From Thermoleptolyngbya sichuanensis A183 (lineage in GTDB: Bacteria > Cyanobacteriota > Cyanobacteriia > Elainellales > Elainellaceae), in the NCBI RefSeq assembly GCF_013177315.1, contig NZ_CP053661.1, positions 5,022,001 to 5,086,000 on the forward strand: a stretch of 64,000 nucleotides of DNA, in the 5' to 3' direction. Position numbers and translations under genes: made by a program. Under the pieces are notes generated by a model, which saw only the letters and a program-made list of their open reading frames with translations, was not told where the DNA came from and did no database searches. This document shows positions 1-8,492 of the stretch, piece by piece (position 1 is the first letter of the stretch; each line of letters begins with the position of its first letter).

Positions 1-141
1 AATAGGATGATGAGCAGAGCGCTGGCCTTGCGCCTCGTGCCAGTTCTCCCAAACGCTGCTGTCAATAAATCGCTGCAAGCCTCGTAGCCACTCGGACTGG
101 CCATCCAAAATCACCAATCCAAAATCCAAAATCAACCCCAT
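1..141 (-). CDS. Possible 5' part of a gene running off the left edge
   Basis: A minus-strand frame is open from an ATG at 141 to the first base of the window (47 codons, no stop). Its first codons lie inside a run of ATTTTGG-type repeats (101-137) and read as repeat-derived hydrophobic sequence, so the true start may be a later GTG or TTG near 112. After the repeat the peptide looks protein-like (SEWLRGLQRFID, then WENWHEAQGQR). I do not recognise the family. It would be divergent from the AzlD-like gene at 173. With so little sequence it could also be non-coding. Confidence 0.25.
   Translation of the reverse strand, partial: MGLILDFGLVILDGQSEWLRGLQRFIDSSVWENWHEAQGQRSAHHPI
101..137. repeat. 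ATTTTGG/CCAAAAT short repeat tract
   Basis: A run of CCAAAAT-type heptamer-like units. Related tracts lie in intergenic DNA at 1803-1849, 10804-10840, 18994-19040 and 62024-62058, always outside confident genes. Confidence 0.6.
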
Positions 142-172
142 CCCCCATCTCGGTCTTCAATATCTCACCGTT

Positions 173-472
173 ATGTCCCTCACCGTCCTCATCCTCCTTG
201 CAGGCATTGGCACGTTTCTCATGCGAACAGCGGGCGTGTGGCTACCCGAAGCGTGGGTTCCCACCCGATGGCTGGCTTACCTGCCGCTGGCGGTGATTTT
301 GGCAATGGCGGTGGCGAGTGTAATGGGATTGGTGAGCCAACCATCTGAAACAGTGGCAACGATTTTGACAACACTGGCGGTGGTGGGCGGAGCGCTGTGC
401 AAATGGCCACTGGCGGTCTGTATTTTGCTGGGATGCGGGGTGTTTGGCATGGTGTCATCCCTTGCCTGGTGA
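173..472 (+). CDS. AzlD-type branched-chain amino acid transport protein
   Basis: This 99-residue, almost wholly hydrophobic protein has the size and three-to-four-helix pattern of AzlD (PF05437), the small subunit that works with AzlC in exporting branched-chain amino acids and analogues. An N-terminal segment with LMRTAG near residues 16-21 matches the usual start of the family (TxxxR). AzlC normally lies directly upstream; no azlC is recognisable in the 172 bases available, so the partner is either left of the window or elsewhere. The next gene starts 36 bases downstream on the same strand, so the two may be co-transcribed, though their functions are unrelated. The family call rests on size, hydrophobicity and motif only. 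Confidence 0.7.
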   Translation: MSLTVLILLAGIGTFLMRTAGVWLPEAWVPTRWLAYLPLAVILAMAVASVMGLVSQPSETVATILTTLAVVGGALCKWPLAVCILLGCGVFGMVSSLAW

Positions 473-508
473 TCTGGCGCTGTTTGCTTTATTGTTGCTA
501 CGCAGCTT

Positions 509-1603
509 ATGAACCAGGGCTGGGTCTATCGAGAGCAGGTGGCGCGGCGCGACGTGGGGCGATCGCTCCTGGATTATTACAGCCAGCGCTATCCGCACTC
601 CAGCCGCGACGAGTGGCAAAGCCGCATTGCCCAGGGGCAGGTTTTGGTGAATGGTCAGCCAGTTTCGGCAGACTATGTGCTGTGCCTGGGGCAGCAGCTT
701 GCATACCATCGTCCCCCATGGCAGGAACCCGACGTACCGCTGGCGTTTGACATTTTGCATGAAGATGCGGACGTGCTGGTGGTGGCGAAGCCGTCGGGGT
801 TGCCTGTGCTGCCGGGGGGCGTTTTTTTGCAACATACACTGCTGGGGCAGTTGCAGCAGCGCTACCCGCAGAACCCGCCAACGCCCGTCCATCGTCTGGG
901 ACGGGGGACTTCTGGTTTGGTGCTGCTGGGGCGATCGCCCGCCGCAAAATCTCGCCTCAGCCAGCAGATGCGCGACCAGACGCGACAGGCAGAGATCTTG
1001 TTACAGTTCATTGCGGATTTATGTTCGCCCTCTAGTTCTCCTCCCGGTTCGCCCTCCAGTTCTCCCTCTGGTTCGCCCCGGCGTTCACACCTGAATTCTG
1101 GTTGGTATACCCCGGATATTCTCCAATCTGAGAATCTGGGCGATCGCCCCTTACGAAAAACCTATCTTGCGCTAGTCGGCCCTAGCGATCTGCCTGATCG
1201 CTTTACCATTACTCAGCCCATCGGCAAGTTGTCCCATCCGGTTCTCGGCTACGTGTATGGTGCTGCGCCTAACGGTTTGCCTGCCTACAGCGAAGGACAG
1301 GTTTTGCAGCGGCAGGGCGATCGCACCCTCGTCGAGATGACCATCCTCACCGGCCGCCCCCACCAGATTCGCATTCACCTAGCGGCGGTGGGCTATCCCT
1401 TGCTGGGTGACCCGCTCTACGCTCCTGGCGGCACGCCCCGCACCTTTGACATGGAAGCCGAAACGACCGAAGCGTCTGATGAAAAACTGCCCGTTCCTGG
1501 CGACTGTGGCTATTGCCTGCACGCTCACCATCTCACGTTTTTGCATCCCACCTACGCGCAGCCCATGAGGTTCACGCTTCCTGCACCCTTTGCACGCAGT
1601 TAA
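509..1603 (+). CDS. RluA-family pseudouridine synthase, catalytic Asp replaced
   Basis: A 364-residue protein. Residues 1-75 resemble an S4-like RNA-binding part, followed by an RluA-type catalytic core. Motif II, usually HRLD-x-x-TSG, is present at residues 128-136 as HRLGRGTSG: the codon at 899-901 is GGA (Gly131), where the family normally has the nucleophilic Asp. The other core motifs look intact: KTYLALV after the insertion, and TGRPHQIRIHL with YPLLGDPLY toward the C-terminus. Between them is a Ser/Pro-rich insert (about residues 172-195) encoded by short direct repeats. From memory, a plant and cyanobacterial subgroup also has HRLGRGTSG, so this is probably a lineage feature and not a recent mutation. 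Whether it still isomerises uridine cannot be told from sequence. The ATG follows azlD by 36 bases. Confidence 0.85.
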   Translation: MNQGWVYREQVARRDVGRSLLDYYSQRYPHSSRDEWQSRIAQGQVLVNGQPVSADYVLCLGQQLAYHRPPWQEPDVPLAFDILHEDADVLVVAKPSGLPVLPGGVFLQHTLLGQLQQRYPQNPPTPVHRLGRGTSGLVLLGRSPAAKSRLSQQMRDQTRQAEILLQFIADLCSPSSSPPGSPSSSPSGSPRRSHLNSGWYTPDILQSENLGDRPLRKTYLALVGPSDLPDRFTITQPIGKLSHPVLGYVYGAAPNGLPAYSEGQVLQRQGDRTLVEMTILTGRPHQIRIHLAAVGYPLLGDPLYAPGGTPRTFDMEAETTEASDEKLPVPGDCGYCLHAHHLTFLHPTYAQPMRFTLPAPFARS

Positions 1604-2148
1604 GGGATTGTTTGAATAAGGAATTGTTTGAATCCCTTCTCACCGAATACTCCCATTCGTTCACGCCCAGTCCTTCACGCCCAGTCCTTCACGCCCAGTC
1701 CTTCACACCAACGATTCAGAACATGATTTGTCAAATACTCTCTCAATCTGTCGATTGATGCTATGAATGCTGATTGGTGCTATGAGATATGGATGTTATG
1801 CCGATTTTGGATTTTGGATTTGCGATTTTGGATGGGTAATTTTGGATGGCGGGTCGGGCATCTGCGGGGCTTTCAGCCATCTCATCCGTAGCGCCATTGG
1901 GGGAACTCCTATCAGCGGTCAGTGCGGTGCGTCAGACGGTACGGCTGTCAAACTGCGTGGCATGGCCGGGTCAGACGATCCCGTTCTCTATGATTCTTCG
2001 TAATTCTTCGTATCCGGTCGTACCTGGTTTTTGTGTTGTGAAATTTGTGTTGTGAAATTTCTGTTGTGAAATTTGTGTTGTGAAATCTGTGTTCTTGAAT
2101 TCTCGAAATTGACTTTTAGGCCCATCGGGCAAATGGTGCAGGCTTGCT
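1604..2148. other. Non-coding gap with several short tandem repeats
   Basis: No convincing gene. A hairpin begins at the stop codon of the previous gene: AAGGGATT (1602-1609) pairs with AATCCCTT (1631-1638), and the sequence between contains a direct repeat of TTGTTTGAAT. Three perfect copies of a 14-base unit (TCACGCCCAGTCCT) occupy 1661-1702. An ATTTTGG tract lies at 1803-1849. The promoter of the P-ATPase must lie in the last part, but no clear -35/-10 pair stands out. Confidence 0.6.
2027..2096. repeat. 14-bp tandem repeat upstream of the P-ATPase
   Basis: Five slightly diverged copies of a 14-base unit with consensus AAATTTGTGTTGTG (two heptamers) end about 50 bases before the ATG at 2149. 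It may lie in the 5' untranslated region or beside the promoter. Confidence 0.8.
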
Positions 2149-4956
2149 ATGAGTAGAGGCAATCGACCGGACTATGCGCTGACGCGAAGGGGAACGGGAG
2201 ACGGGACACGGTGGTATGCACTAGAGCCGCAGGAGGCACTGAGCCAGATCGGAACCGACCCGCGCAAAGGGCTGAGTCAGGCTGTAGCGAGCGATCGCCT
2301 CTCTCAAGATGGCGCAAATGAACTGGCCGAGCCGCCGCCCAAAAGCGTGCTGCGGATGCTGTGGGAACAGATCACCGCAACGACTGTGGTGGTGCTGATT
2401 GTGGCGGCGATCGCCTCGGCGCTGCTGGGCGATTTTGAAGACGCGCTGGCGATTCTAGCGATCGTGGTGTTCAACGCGGTGCTGGGCTTTACGCAGGAAT
2501 ATCGGGCTGGCAAAGAGTTTGCAGCGCTGAGAAAAATGGCGGTTCCCAAGGCGCGGGTGCTGCGCGATGGCGAGTGGCAGCAGATCTTGGCGCGAGAAGT
2601 GGTCGTGGGCGACATCGTCCAGCTAGAGGACGGTGACCAGGTTCCAGCAGACTGTCGCCTGCTAGAAAGCACCAACCTGCGGACTCAGGAAGCCGCCTTC
2701 ACGGGCGAGTCGGAGTCGGTAGAAAAGCAGGTGGCCAAGATCGACGGGCAAGATCTGTCGCTGGGCGATCGCCGCAACATGGTCTACATGGGCACGGTTG
2801 TCACCTACGGACGCGGGCGTGGGCTGGTGGTTGCGACGGGCATGGACACAGAACTGGGCAAAATTGCCGACTCGATCCAGTCTGTGGAATCGGAGCAAAC
2901 GCCCCTGCAAAAGCGCCTCGATCAACTGGGCAAGCGGCTGGCGATCGCCGCTCTTGCGCTGGTGGCCCTCATGTTTGCTATTGGTCTGGCGCGGGGAGGC
3001 AATGTAGAAGATCTGTTCCTGACGGCGGTCAGTCTGGCCGTGGCGATTATTCCCGAAGGGTTGCCCGCTGTGGTGACGATCGCCCTGGCCATCGGCTCGC
3101 GGCGGATGCTGAAGCGGCAAGCCCTGATCCGCAAGCTGCCTGCGGTGGAAACCCTCGGCTCCGTCACCACAATTTGCTCCGACAAAACGGGCACGCTGAC
3201 GGAAAACCGCATGACGGTGAAAATCCTGGCGCTGGCAGGCGAACAGGTGGAACTGCGCGAATCCTTTGCCGAAATTACCTCCCGGCTAGATGGCAACAAG
3301 TCCATCTTTCGCCCCGGAGACGGCGTGCCGCTGAGTGCGCCGATCGCCCTGACGCTGGGAGGCAGTGCCCTCTGCAACAACGCGCTGGTCAAAGAAGATG
3401 AGGACGGCAAAGACAAGGCGCTGGGCGACCCGACGGAAATCGCCCTGGTGGTCGCAGCCGATCGTCTGGGCCTGAGCAAAGAAGAACTAGAAGTGCTACT
3501 GCCTCGCGTTGCCGAAGCACCGTTCGACTCCGACCGCAAACGGATGACGACGATCCACCAGTGGGGCGATCGCCAGGGGTGGGAGTCTTCCAATGTGGGC
3601 AAGCTGGTGCTGAGCCTGGTCAAGCTGCCCAATGCGCCCTACATTGCCTTCACCAAAGGGGCGATCGACGGAATGCTAGAGGTGTCTACCCGCATTTGGG
3701 ACAACGGGCAAAAGCCGCTTGATGCCAACATGCGCGATCGCATTTTGCAAGATAACGACCGGCTGGCCAGCATGGGCACTCGCGTCCTCGGTGTGGCCTT
3801 TCGCTTGCTAGACGAACTGCCGCCTCCGGGTCGAGAACTAGAAGTCGAGCAAGACTTGGTGATGGTGGGGCTAGTGGGAATGCTCGATCCGGCGCGGCCC
3901 GAAGCCAAAACCGCCGTGCAAACCTGCAACGCAGCAGGCATCCGCACGGTCATGATCACAGGCGACCATCCCCTAATGGCCCGCACCATCGCCCGCGATC
4001 TGGAAATTGCCACCAACGACAAATACCTGACCGGGCAGCAGCTTAACCAGCTTTCCACGGAGGAACTAGAGCAGCAGGTGGGCGAGGTGTCGGTCTATGC
4101 CCGCGTCTCGCCCCAGCAAAAGCTAAAGATTGTGGAAGCCCTGAAAAATCGCGGCGAAATTGTCTCCATGACGGGCGACGGGGTAAACGATGCGCCGGCC
4201 CTGCGCAAGGCAGACATCGGCGTGGCAATGGGCATTACGGGCACCGATGTCGCCAAAGAAGCGGCAGACATGGTGCTGCTGAATGACAACTTTTCCACCA
4301 TCGTCGCAGCGGTCGAAGAGGGGCGCGTCATCTACGACAACATCCGCAAGTTCATCCGCTACAACCTGACGGGCAATGTCAGCGGCGTGGTGCTGATGCT
4401 GCTGGCTCCGCTGATTGCCATGCCCCTGCCCCTGCGACCCATTCAGATTCTCTGGATCAACCTGCTGGCAGACGGGCTGCTGGCCCTGGCGTTGAGCGTG
4501 GAACCTGCCGAGAAAAACGTGATGCAGCGTCCGCCCTATCCGCCGGGCGAAAGTGTATTTAGTCGGGGCGTGGGGCGCGATATTGTGTGGATCGGCATCC
4601 TCATGGGCATTACCTTCCTCGGCTTTGGCTATTGGGCCTGGTCTACGGGCCGCCCCAACTGGCAAACAATGGTGTTTGCGACGCTGGCGTTTTCTCGGAT
4701 CTGGCTGGCCCTGGCGATGCGGTCGGAACAGCGCCTGCTAGCGCGAATTGGGCTGCTCAGCAACAAGCCAATGCTGGGCGCGGTGCTGCTCACCTTTGGG
4801 CTACAAATGCTAGTGATGACGCTGCCAGTCCTCCAGCGCTGGTTTGAAACTCAGCCGCTCACAGGCGTTGAGTTGTGGGCCTGCGTGGGGGTCAGCACGA
4901 TCGGCTTTTGGGCAGTAGAGTTGCAGAAGCTGGTGAGGAAGTGGGCGGGGCAATAA
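2149..4956 (+). CDS. P-type cation-transporting ATPase, Ca2+ (type II) class
   Basis: A 935-residue P-type ATPase of normal type II length. It has an N-terminal cation-ATPase segment, actuator motif TGES (185-188), phosphorylation motif DKTGTLT with Asp345, and hinge motif TGDGVNDAP (675-683). About ten membrane helices are distributed in the usual 2+2+6 pattern. Helix 4 carries PEGLP (302-306), and helix 6 carries Asn771 and Asp775 in WINLLADG. This is the PEGL / N-x-x-x-D arrangement of SERCA/PMR1-like Ca2+ pumps and of cyanobacterial PacL, and unlike heavy-metal CPx pumps. The likely role is ATP-driven Ca2+ (or Mn2+) export at the plasma membrane or sequestration at the thylakoid. The last 39 bases of the gene are duplicated beyond the repeat that follows. 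Confidence 0.93.
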   Translation: MSRGNRPDYALTRRGTGDGTRWYALEPQEALSQIGTDPRKGLSQAVASDRLSQDGANELAEPPPKSVLRMLWEQITATTVVVLIVAAIASALLGDFEDALAILAIVVFNAVLGFTQEYRAGKEFAALRKMAVPKARVLRDGEWQQILAREVVVGDIVQLEDGDQVPADCRLLESTNLRTQEAAFTGESESVEKQVAKIDGQDLSLGDRRNMVYMGTVVTYGRGRGLVVATGMDTELGKIADSIQSVESEQTPLQKRLDQLGKRLAIAALALVALMFAIGLARGGNVEDLFLTAVSLAVAIIPEGLPAVVTIALAIGSRRMLKRQALIRKLPAVETLGSVTTICSDKTGTLTENRMTVKILALAGEQVELRESFAEITSRLDGNKSIFRPGDGVPLSAPIALTLGGSALCNNALVKEDEDGKDKALGDPTEIALVVAADRLGLSKEELEVLLPRVAEAPFDSDRKRMTTIHQWGDRQGWESSNVGKLVLSLVKLPNAPYIAFTKGAIDGMLEVSTRIWDNGQKPLDANMRDRILQDNDRLASMGTRVLGVAFRLLDELPPPGRELEVEQDLVMVGLVGMLDPARPEAKTAVQTCNAAGIRTVMITGDHPLMARTIARDLEIATNDKYLTGQQLNQLSTEELEQQVGEVSVYARVSPQQKLKIVEALKNRGEIVSMTGDGVNDAPALRKADIGVAMGITGTDVAKEAADMVLLNDNFSTIVAAVEEGRVIYDNIRKFIRYNLTGNVSGVVLMLLAPLIAMPLPLRPIQILWINLLADGLLALALSVEPAEKNVMQRPPYPPGESVFSRGVGRDIVWIGILMGITFLGFGYWAWSTGRPNWQTMVFATLAFSRIWLALAMRSEQRLLARIGLLSNKPMLGAVLLTFGLQMLVMTLPVLQRWFETQPLTGVELWACVGVSTIGFWAVELQKLVRKWAGQ

Positions 4957-5070
4957 AGAAGAGGGAAGAAGGAAAAAAGAAGAGGGAAGAAGGAAAAAAG
5001 AAGAGGGAAGAAGGAAAAAAGAAGAGGGAAGGTTGCAGAAGCGGGTGAGGACACGGGCTAGGCGATAAAG
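4957..5070. repeat. 21-bp purine tandem repeat followed by a copy of the preceding gene's tail
   Basis: Directly after the stop codon come about three and a half copies of a 21-base purine unit built from three heptamers (GAAGAGG GAAGAAG GAAAAAA). Bases 5032-5070 then repeat the final 39 bases of the P-ATPase gene (4920-4958), including the stop, with about six differences. The arrangement looks like a tandem duplication of gene end plus repeat. Confidence 0.8.
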
Positions 5071-5125
5071 CCTTTATGATAGAAGAAGTTAAGAAAACTT
5101 CAATATTCTCCGTAGCCTCTTATCT

Positions 5126-6022
5126 GTGACTTCTCAACTCACCGCACCCCAACCCCTCGAACGGCTCAACTGGGACTGGCAGGGCCACACTATCCGCTAC
5201 ACTGTGCAGGGCGCGGGTCAGCCGATGGTGCTGATTCATGGCTTTGGCGCAGCAATTGGGCACTGGCGCAACAATATCCCCGTGCTGGCGGCGGCGGGCT
5301 ATCGCGTGTTTGCGCTGGATCTGCTAGGCTTTGGCGGATCGAGTAAGCCGGCGATCGCCTACAGTTTGGAACTCTGGCAAGCCCTGCTCAAAGACTTCTG
5401 GGCCGCCCACATTGGCGCACCGGCTGTGTTTGTCGGCAACTCCATCGGCGCATTGCTTAGCCTGATGATGGCCGCCGACTATCCCGATCTAGTACAGCGC
5501 GTCGTTTTGCTCAATGCAGCGGGCGGGCTAAACCATCGCCCAGAGGAGCTAAACCCACTGCTGCGGCTAGTGATGGGCGTGTTTACCCAACTGGTGAGTT
5601 CGGAACTAGTGGGGCCGTTTTTGTTTGAGCAAGTCCGCAAAAAGCCGCGCATCCGCCGCACTCTGATGCAAGTCTACCGCGACCACACCGCCATCACCGA
5701 TGAACTGGTGGAACTGATCTACGAACCCTCCTGCGACCCCGGCGCACAGAAGGTCTTCGCCTCAATTCTCACGGCTCCGCCCGGCCCCAGCCCTACGGAA
5801 CTGCTGCCCCGCGTGCATCAGCCCATCCTGGTGCTGTGGGGCGATGCCGACCCCTGGACTCCGATTACAGGCTCCAAAATCTACCGAGAACTGGCGGCCG
5901 CCGAACCCGATCGCGTCCAGTACACGCCTATCGCGGGGGCCGGCCACTGTCCCCACGACGAGTGCCCCGACACGGTGAATCGGCTGGTGCTGGACTGGTT
6001 GAGCGCGGGGAACCGGGGATGA
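5126..6022 (+). CDS. Alpha/beta hydrolase (single-domain, plastid/cyanobacterial type)
   Basis: A 298-residue alpha/beta hydrolase starting with GTG. It shows the oxyanion segment HGFGAAIGHW (38-47), the nucleophile elbow GNSIG with Ser106, a late Asp in WGDADPWTP and a C-terminal His in GAGHCPHDE, so the catalytic triad is complete. The HGFG...HWR pattern and cap region resemble cyanobacterial and chloroplast hydrolases, a group that includes pheophytinase-like enzymes; the substrate cannot be assigned. The stop codon overlaps the ATG of the next hydrolase gene (ATGA at 6019-6022), so the two are almost certainly translated together and may act on related ester substrates. Confidence 0.88.
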   Translation: MTSQLTAPQPLERLNWDWQGHTIRYTVQGAGQPMVLIHGFGAAIGHWRNNIPVLAAAGYRVFALDLLGFGGSSKPAIAYSLELWQALLKDFWAAHIGAPAVFVGNSIGALLSLMMAADYPDLVQRVVLLNAAGGLNHRPEELNPLLRLVMGVFTQLVSSELVGPFLFEQVRKKPRIRRTLMQVYRDHTAITDELVELIYEPSCDPGAQKVFASILTAPPGPSPTELLPRVHQPILVLWGDADPWTPITGSKIYRELAAAEPDRVQYTPIAGAGHCPHDECPDTVNRLVLDWLSAGNRG

Positions 6023-6720
6023 GTTTGCCGACGGTCATTTTGCCGGGGTACTTTGCCGATGCTGCGCCCTATCGGGAGATGGAACGGGCGCTCGAAGGGC
6101 TGGGCATTTGGGCCAAGACCGTTCCCCTGCGGCGACGAGACTGGGTGCCAACGCTGGGCGGCCGCTCGATGACTCCAATTTTGGAAAAGCTGGATACGAC
6201 GGTGCGCTTGGTGCAGGCCGAAACGGGGGGCGATCGCCTCAATTTGGTTGGTCATTCCGCAGGCGGATGGATTGCCCGGATCTATCTGGGTGATGTGCCG
6301 TACCAGATTCATCCCAGCGATGCGGGCAAGACCTGCCTCTGGAAAGCGCATCCCTCGGTGGCAACACTGGTGACGCTGGGCACGCCCCACATCAGCCGGG
6401 AGCGCTGGACACGGCGCAACCTGGACTTTGTGAAAACGCACTATCCCGGCGCGTTCTATCCGCAGGTGCGCTATGTCTGCGTGGCGGGCAAGGCCGTGTA
6501 TGGGCAGCGGCGACCAGGAACCTGGTTTGCCCACAGCAGCTACGAAATGACCTGCGGCGTGGGCGGCTGCTGGGGCGACGGCATTACGCCCATCGAAGCA
6601 GCCCACCTGGAAGGCGCGGAAAATATTACCCTGCCGGATGTCGTTCATTCGCCGCGACCGGGGCGGCTCTGGTACGGCTCGCCGGAAATCGTAAGCCAGT
6701 GGGCAAAATATCTGACGTAA
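6019..6720 (+). CDS. Alpha/beta hydrolase, lipase/esterase-like
   Basis: A 233-residue protein beginning at the ATG that overlaps the previous stop codon. A longer upstream reading frame exists but lies inside the previous gene and is not protein-like. It starts with a lipase-like strand (VILPGYFADA) and has the nucleophile elbow GHSAGG near residues 80-85, followed by a segment with WIARIYLG and TLGTPH, as in PGAP1/lipase-like esterases. A late Asp and a C-terminal His (DVVHSP) could complete the triad. The coupling by ATGA overlap points to a two-enzyme unit with the upstream hydrolase. It is probably soluble, and the substrate is unknown. Confidence 0.85.
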   Translation: MSLPTVILPGYFADAAPYREMERALEGLGIWAKTVPLRRRDWVPTLGGRSMTPILEKLDTTVRLVQAETGGDRLNLVGHSAGGWIARIYLGDVPYQIHPSDAGKTCLWKAHPSVATLVTLGTPHISRERWTRRNLDFVKTHYPGAFYPQVRYVCVAGKAVYGQRRPGTWFAHSSYEMTCGVGGCWGDGITPIEAAHLEGAENITLPDVVHSPRPGRLWYGSPEIVSQWAKYLT

Positions 6721-6783
6721 AACCTGTGACTTGGCCTCCGCTTGGCTGGAAATCAAGTCAAAGCTTCCCAAAAACCCAGAACA

Positions 6784-6812
6784 CTTATCGCAAGTGCGGA
6801 AGTCCTGTTCTT
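6784..6812. repeat. Decayed end of the 88-bp MITE-like element
   Basis: The sequence ACTTATCGCAAGTGCGGAAG, continuing to TCCTGTTC, matches one end of the 88-bp element at 32544-32631 (CTTATCGAAAGTGCATAAGTT). Only this end is visible. It lies between two convergent genes. Confidence 0.5.
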
Positions 6813-8408
6813 TTAGGGCGTGGTTGGTGAGGGGCTAGCAGGAAGGGGCGCAGGGATGGTCTGCGCGGGAGCCGCCGGACTGGGTGCGGCAGGGCTGGCG
6901 GGGGTAGCCTGCGGCGCGGGTTCGTCGGGTGTGCCCAGGATGCTAGGGTTGCCCGTGTCGAATACGCCCGCCACGCAGGCAATCATCATGGTGGCCAGCG
7001 TGCCCACAAACAGCGCCTTCCAGCCCAGTTCGGAAATGTCTTTGCGGCGAGAGGGAATCAGCGCTGTGGTGCCGCCGACAAAGATGCCGACCGAGGCCAG
7101 GTGCGCGAAGCCAGAGAGGGCATAGCTGACGATTAACAAAGCGCGATCGCTCAACACGCCATCCCGCGAAGCAGCCGCCAGCGATTGGTAGGGCGGAATC
7201 GCTGTCTCAAACAGGCGACGACCGATAATCACCGACGAAGCCCAGAGTTCGCTCCAGTCGAGCGATACGCCCGTTAGCACTGTCAGCGGCAAAAACAGCG
7301 CCCCCAGGATGTTTTGCAGCGTAATCACCTGAAAGACGTTGCCAATGGGGCCAGGAATACTGGCCAATGCCCCAAAAAATTGGTTGACTAGATACACCAA
7401 ACCCAGGATCAGAATCAGCACAGCGGCGATCGCCACGGCCATTTTCACCCCGTCTAGTGCGCCCACAATGGCGGCATCCAGCGGACTGACCCGCTCAATC
7501 GGTTCCCCCGCGACGGTTTCTTGATGCACGGGTTCCGTCCGCGCCACGCCTGCTTCAAAGTCTTCCACTTCTTCGTTCAGCGCCTGATCGAGCGATCGCT
7601 CATCGGGGATGCCGCCTGCGGTCACGGGCACGGTCCTTTCCGGCAGCAAAATCTTCGACAGCACAAAACATGCCGGAATCGCCATCACCGAGGCTGACAC
7701 CAGATGCCCCAGGATATTGGGAAACACAGGCTTCAGGAAGCTCACGTAAATGGCCAGCGTAGACGAGGCCGCCGTGCCAAAGCAGCAGGCCAGAATCGCC
7801 AGTAGCTCGCTGCGGGTCATGCTGGCCAGAAACGGCTTCACCACGATCGCCGCCTCAATGCCCACAAAAATATTCGCCGCGCCGCTCAGGGATTCTGCCC
7901 CGCTCAGCCGCATCGCGCGATAGAAAATCCGAGCAAAAAAGTTCGTAACAACCTGGATGATCCCCAGGTTATAGAGCAGTGCCATCAGCCCCGAAAAGAA
8001 AATGACCGCTGGCAGCGCTCGAAACGCAAAAATATACCCCAACTGAATGCCACACAGCCCCGGCAGCACCTCTCCCGGCTGCGCTGGCGCACAGGTGCCC
8101 GATGCAGGCAGGGGCGACAGCACCAGCGGCTCCTGACCTGGCAGCGGCACGAACCGATTGCCAAACACAAACCGTGCGCCTGCGTCGGCTGCGTCAAAAA
8201 TCACGTTCAGCAAATCGGTAAACCATTGCAGAAAAAGCTGCGTAATCGGAAAGGCAAACACCAAAAAGCCTAGAATCAACTGAAGCAAGATGCCCCAGAT
8301 GACCACTCGCCAGGGGAAATATTTGGGATTGCGGTTTTCGGAAAACAGCCACGCGACTGCACACAGCCCGAAAATTCCAATGAAGGAGATTAAGTTCAGA
8401 ATCGACAT
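6813..8408 (-). CDS. Concentrative nucleoside transporter (CNT/NupC family)
   Basis: A 531-residue multi-pass membrane protein of the CNT family, which imports nucleosides with Na+ or H+. It has an N-terminal helix pair with FPWRVVIWG, a gate domain, and a C-terminal nucleoside-recognition region with GTAASSTLAIYVS. The signature that normally reads NIFxGQTEAPLL(I/V)KP is changed here to NIFVGIEAAIVVKP (179-192): one residue shorter and without the Gln-Thr pair that contacts nucleoside in characterised CNTs. Two additions stand out: an acidic cytoplasmic loop (about 258-310) and a Pro/Ala/Ser tail (about 490-531). The gene is convergent with the hydrolase pair. Substrate range may differ from classical CNTs. 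Confidence 0.9.
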   Translation of the reverse strand: MSILNLISFIGIFGLCAVAWLFSENRNPKYFPWRVVIWGILLQLILGFLVFAFPITQLFLQWFTDLLNVIFDAADAGARFVFGNRFVPLPGQEPLVLSPLPASGTCAPAQPGEVLPGLCGIQLGYIFAFRALPAVIFFSGLMALLYNLGIIQVVTNFFARIFYRAMRLSGAESLSGAANIFVGIEAAIVVKPFLASMTRSELLAILACCFGTAASSTLAIYVSFLKPVFPNILGHLVSASVMAIPACFVLSKILLPERTVPVTAGGIPDERSLDQALNEEVEDFEAGVARTEPVHQETVAGEPIERVSPLDAAIVGALDGVKMAVAIAAVLILILGLVYLVNQFFGALASIPGPIGNVFQVITLQNILGALFLPLTVLTGVSLDWSELWASSVIIGRRLFETAIPPYQSLAAASRDGVLSDRALLIVSYALSGFAHLASVGIFVGGTTALIPSRRKDISELGWKALFVGTLATMMIACVAGVFDTGNPSILGTPDEPAPQATPASPAAPSPAAPAQTIPAPLPASPSPTTP

Positions 8409-8492
8409 TTGAGGTTGTCCTCTCTGAGAGATATCCGGGTCGTCATGGTCATGCGGCTACATGCAGCTATTTAGGCAGCTATTTAGACTGAC

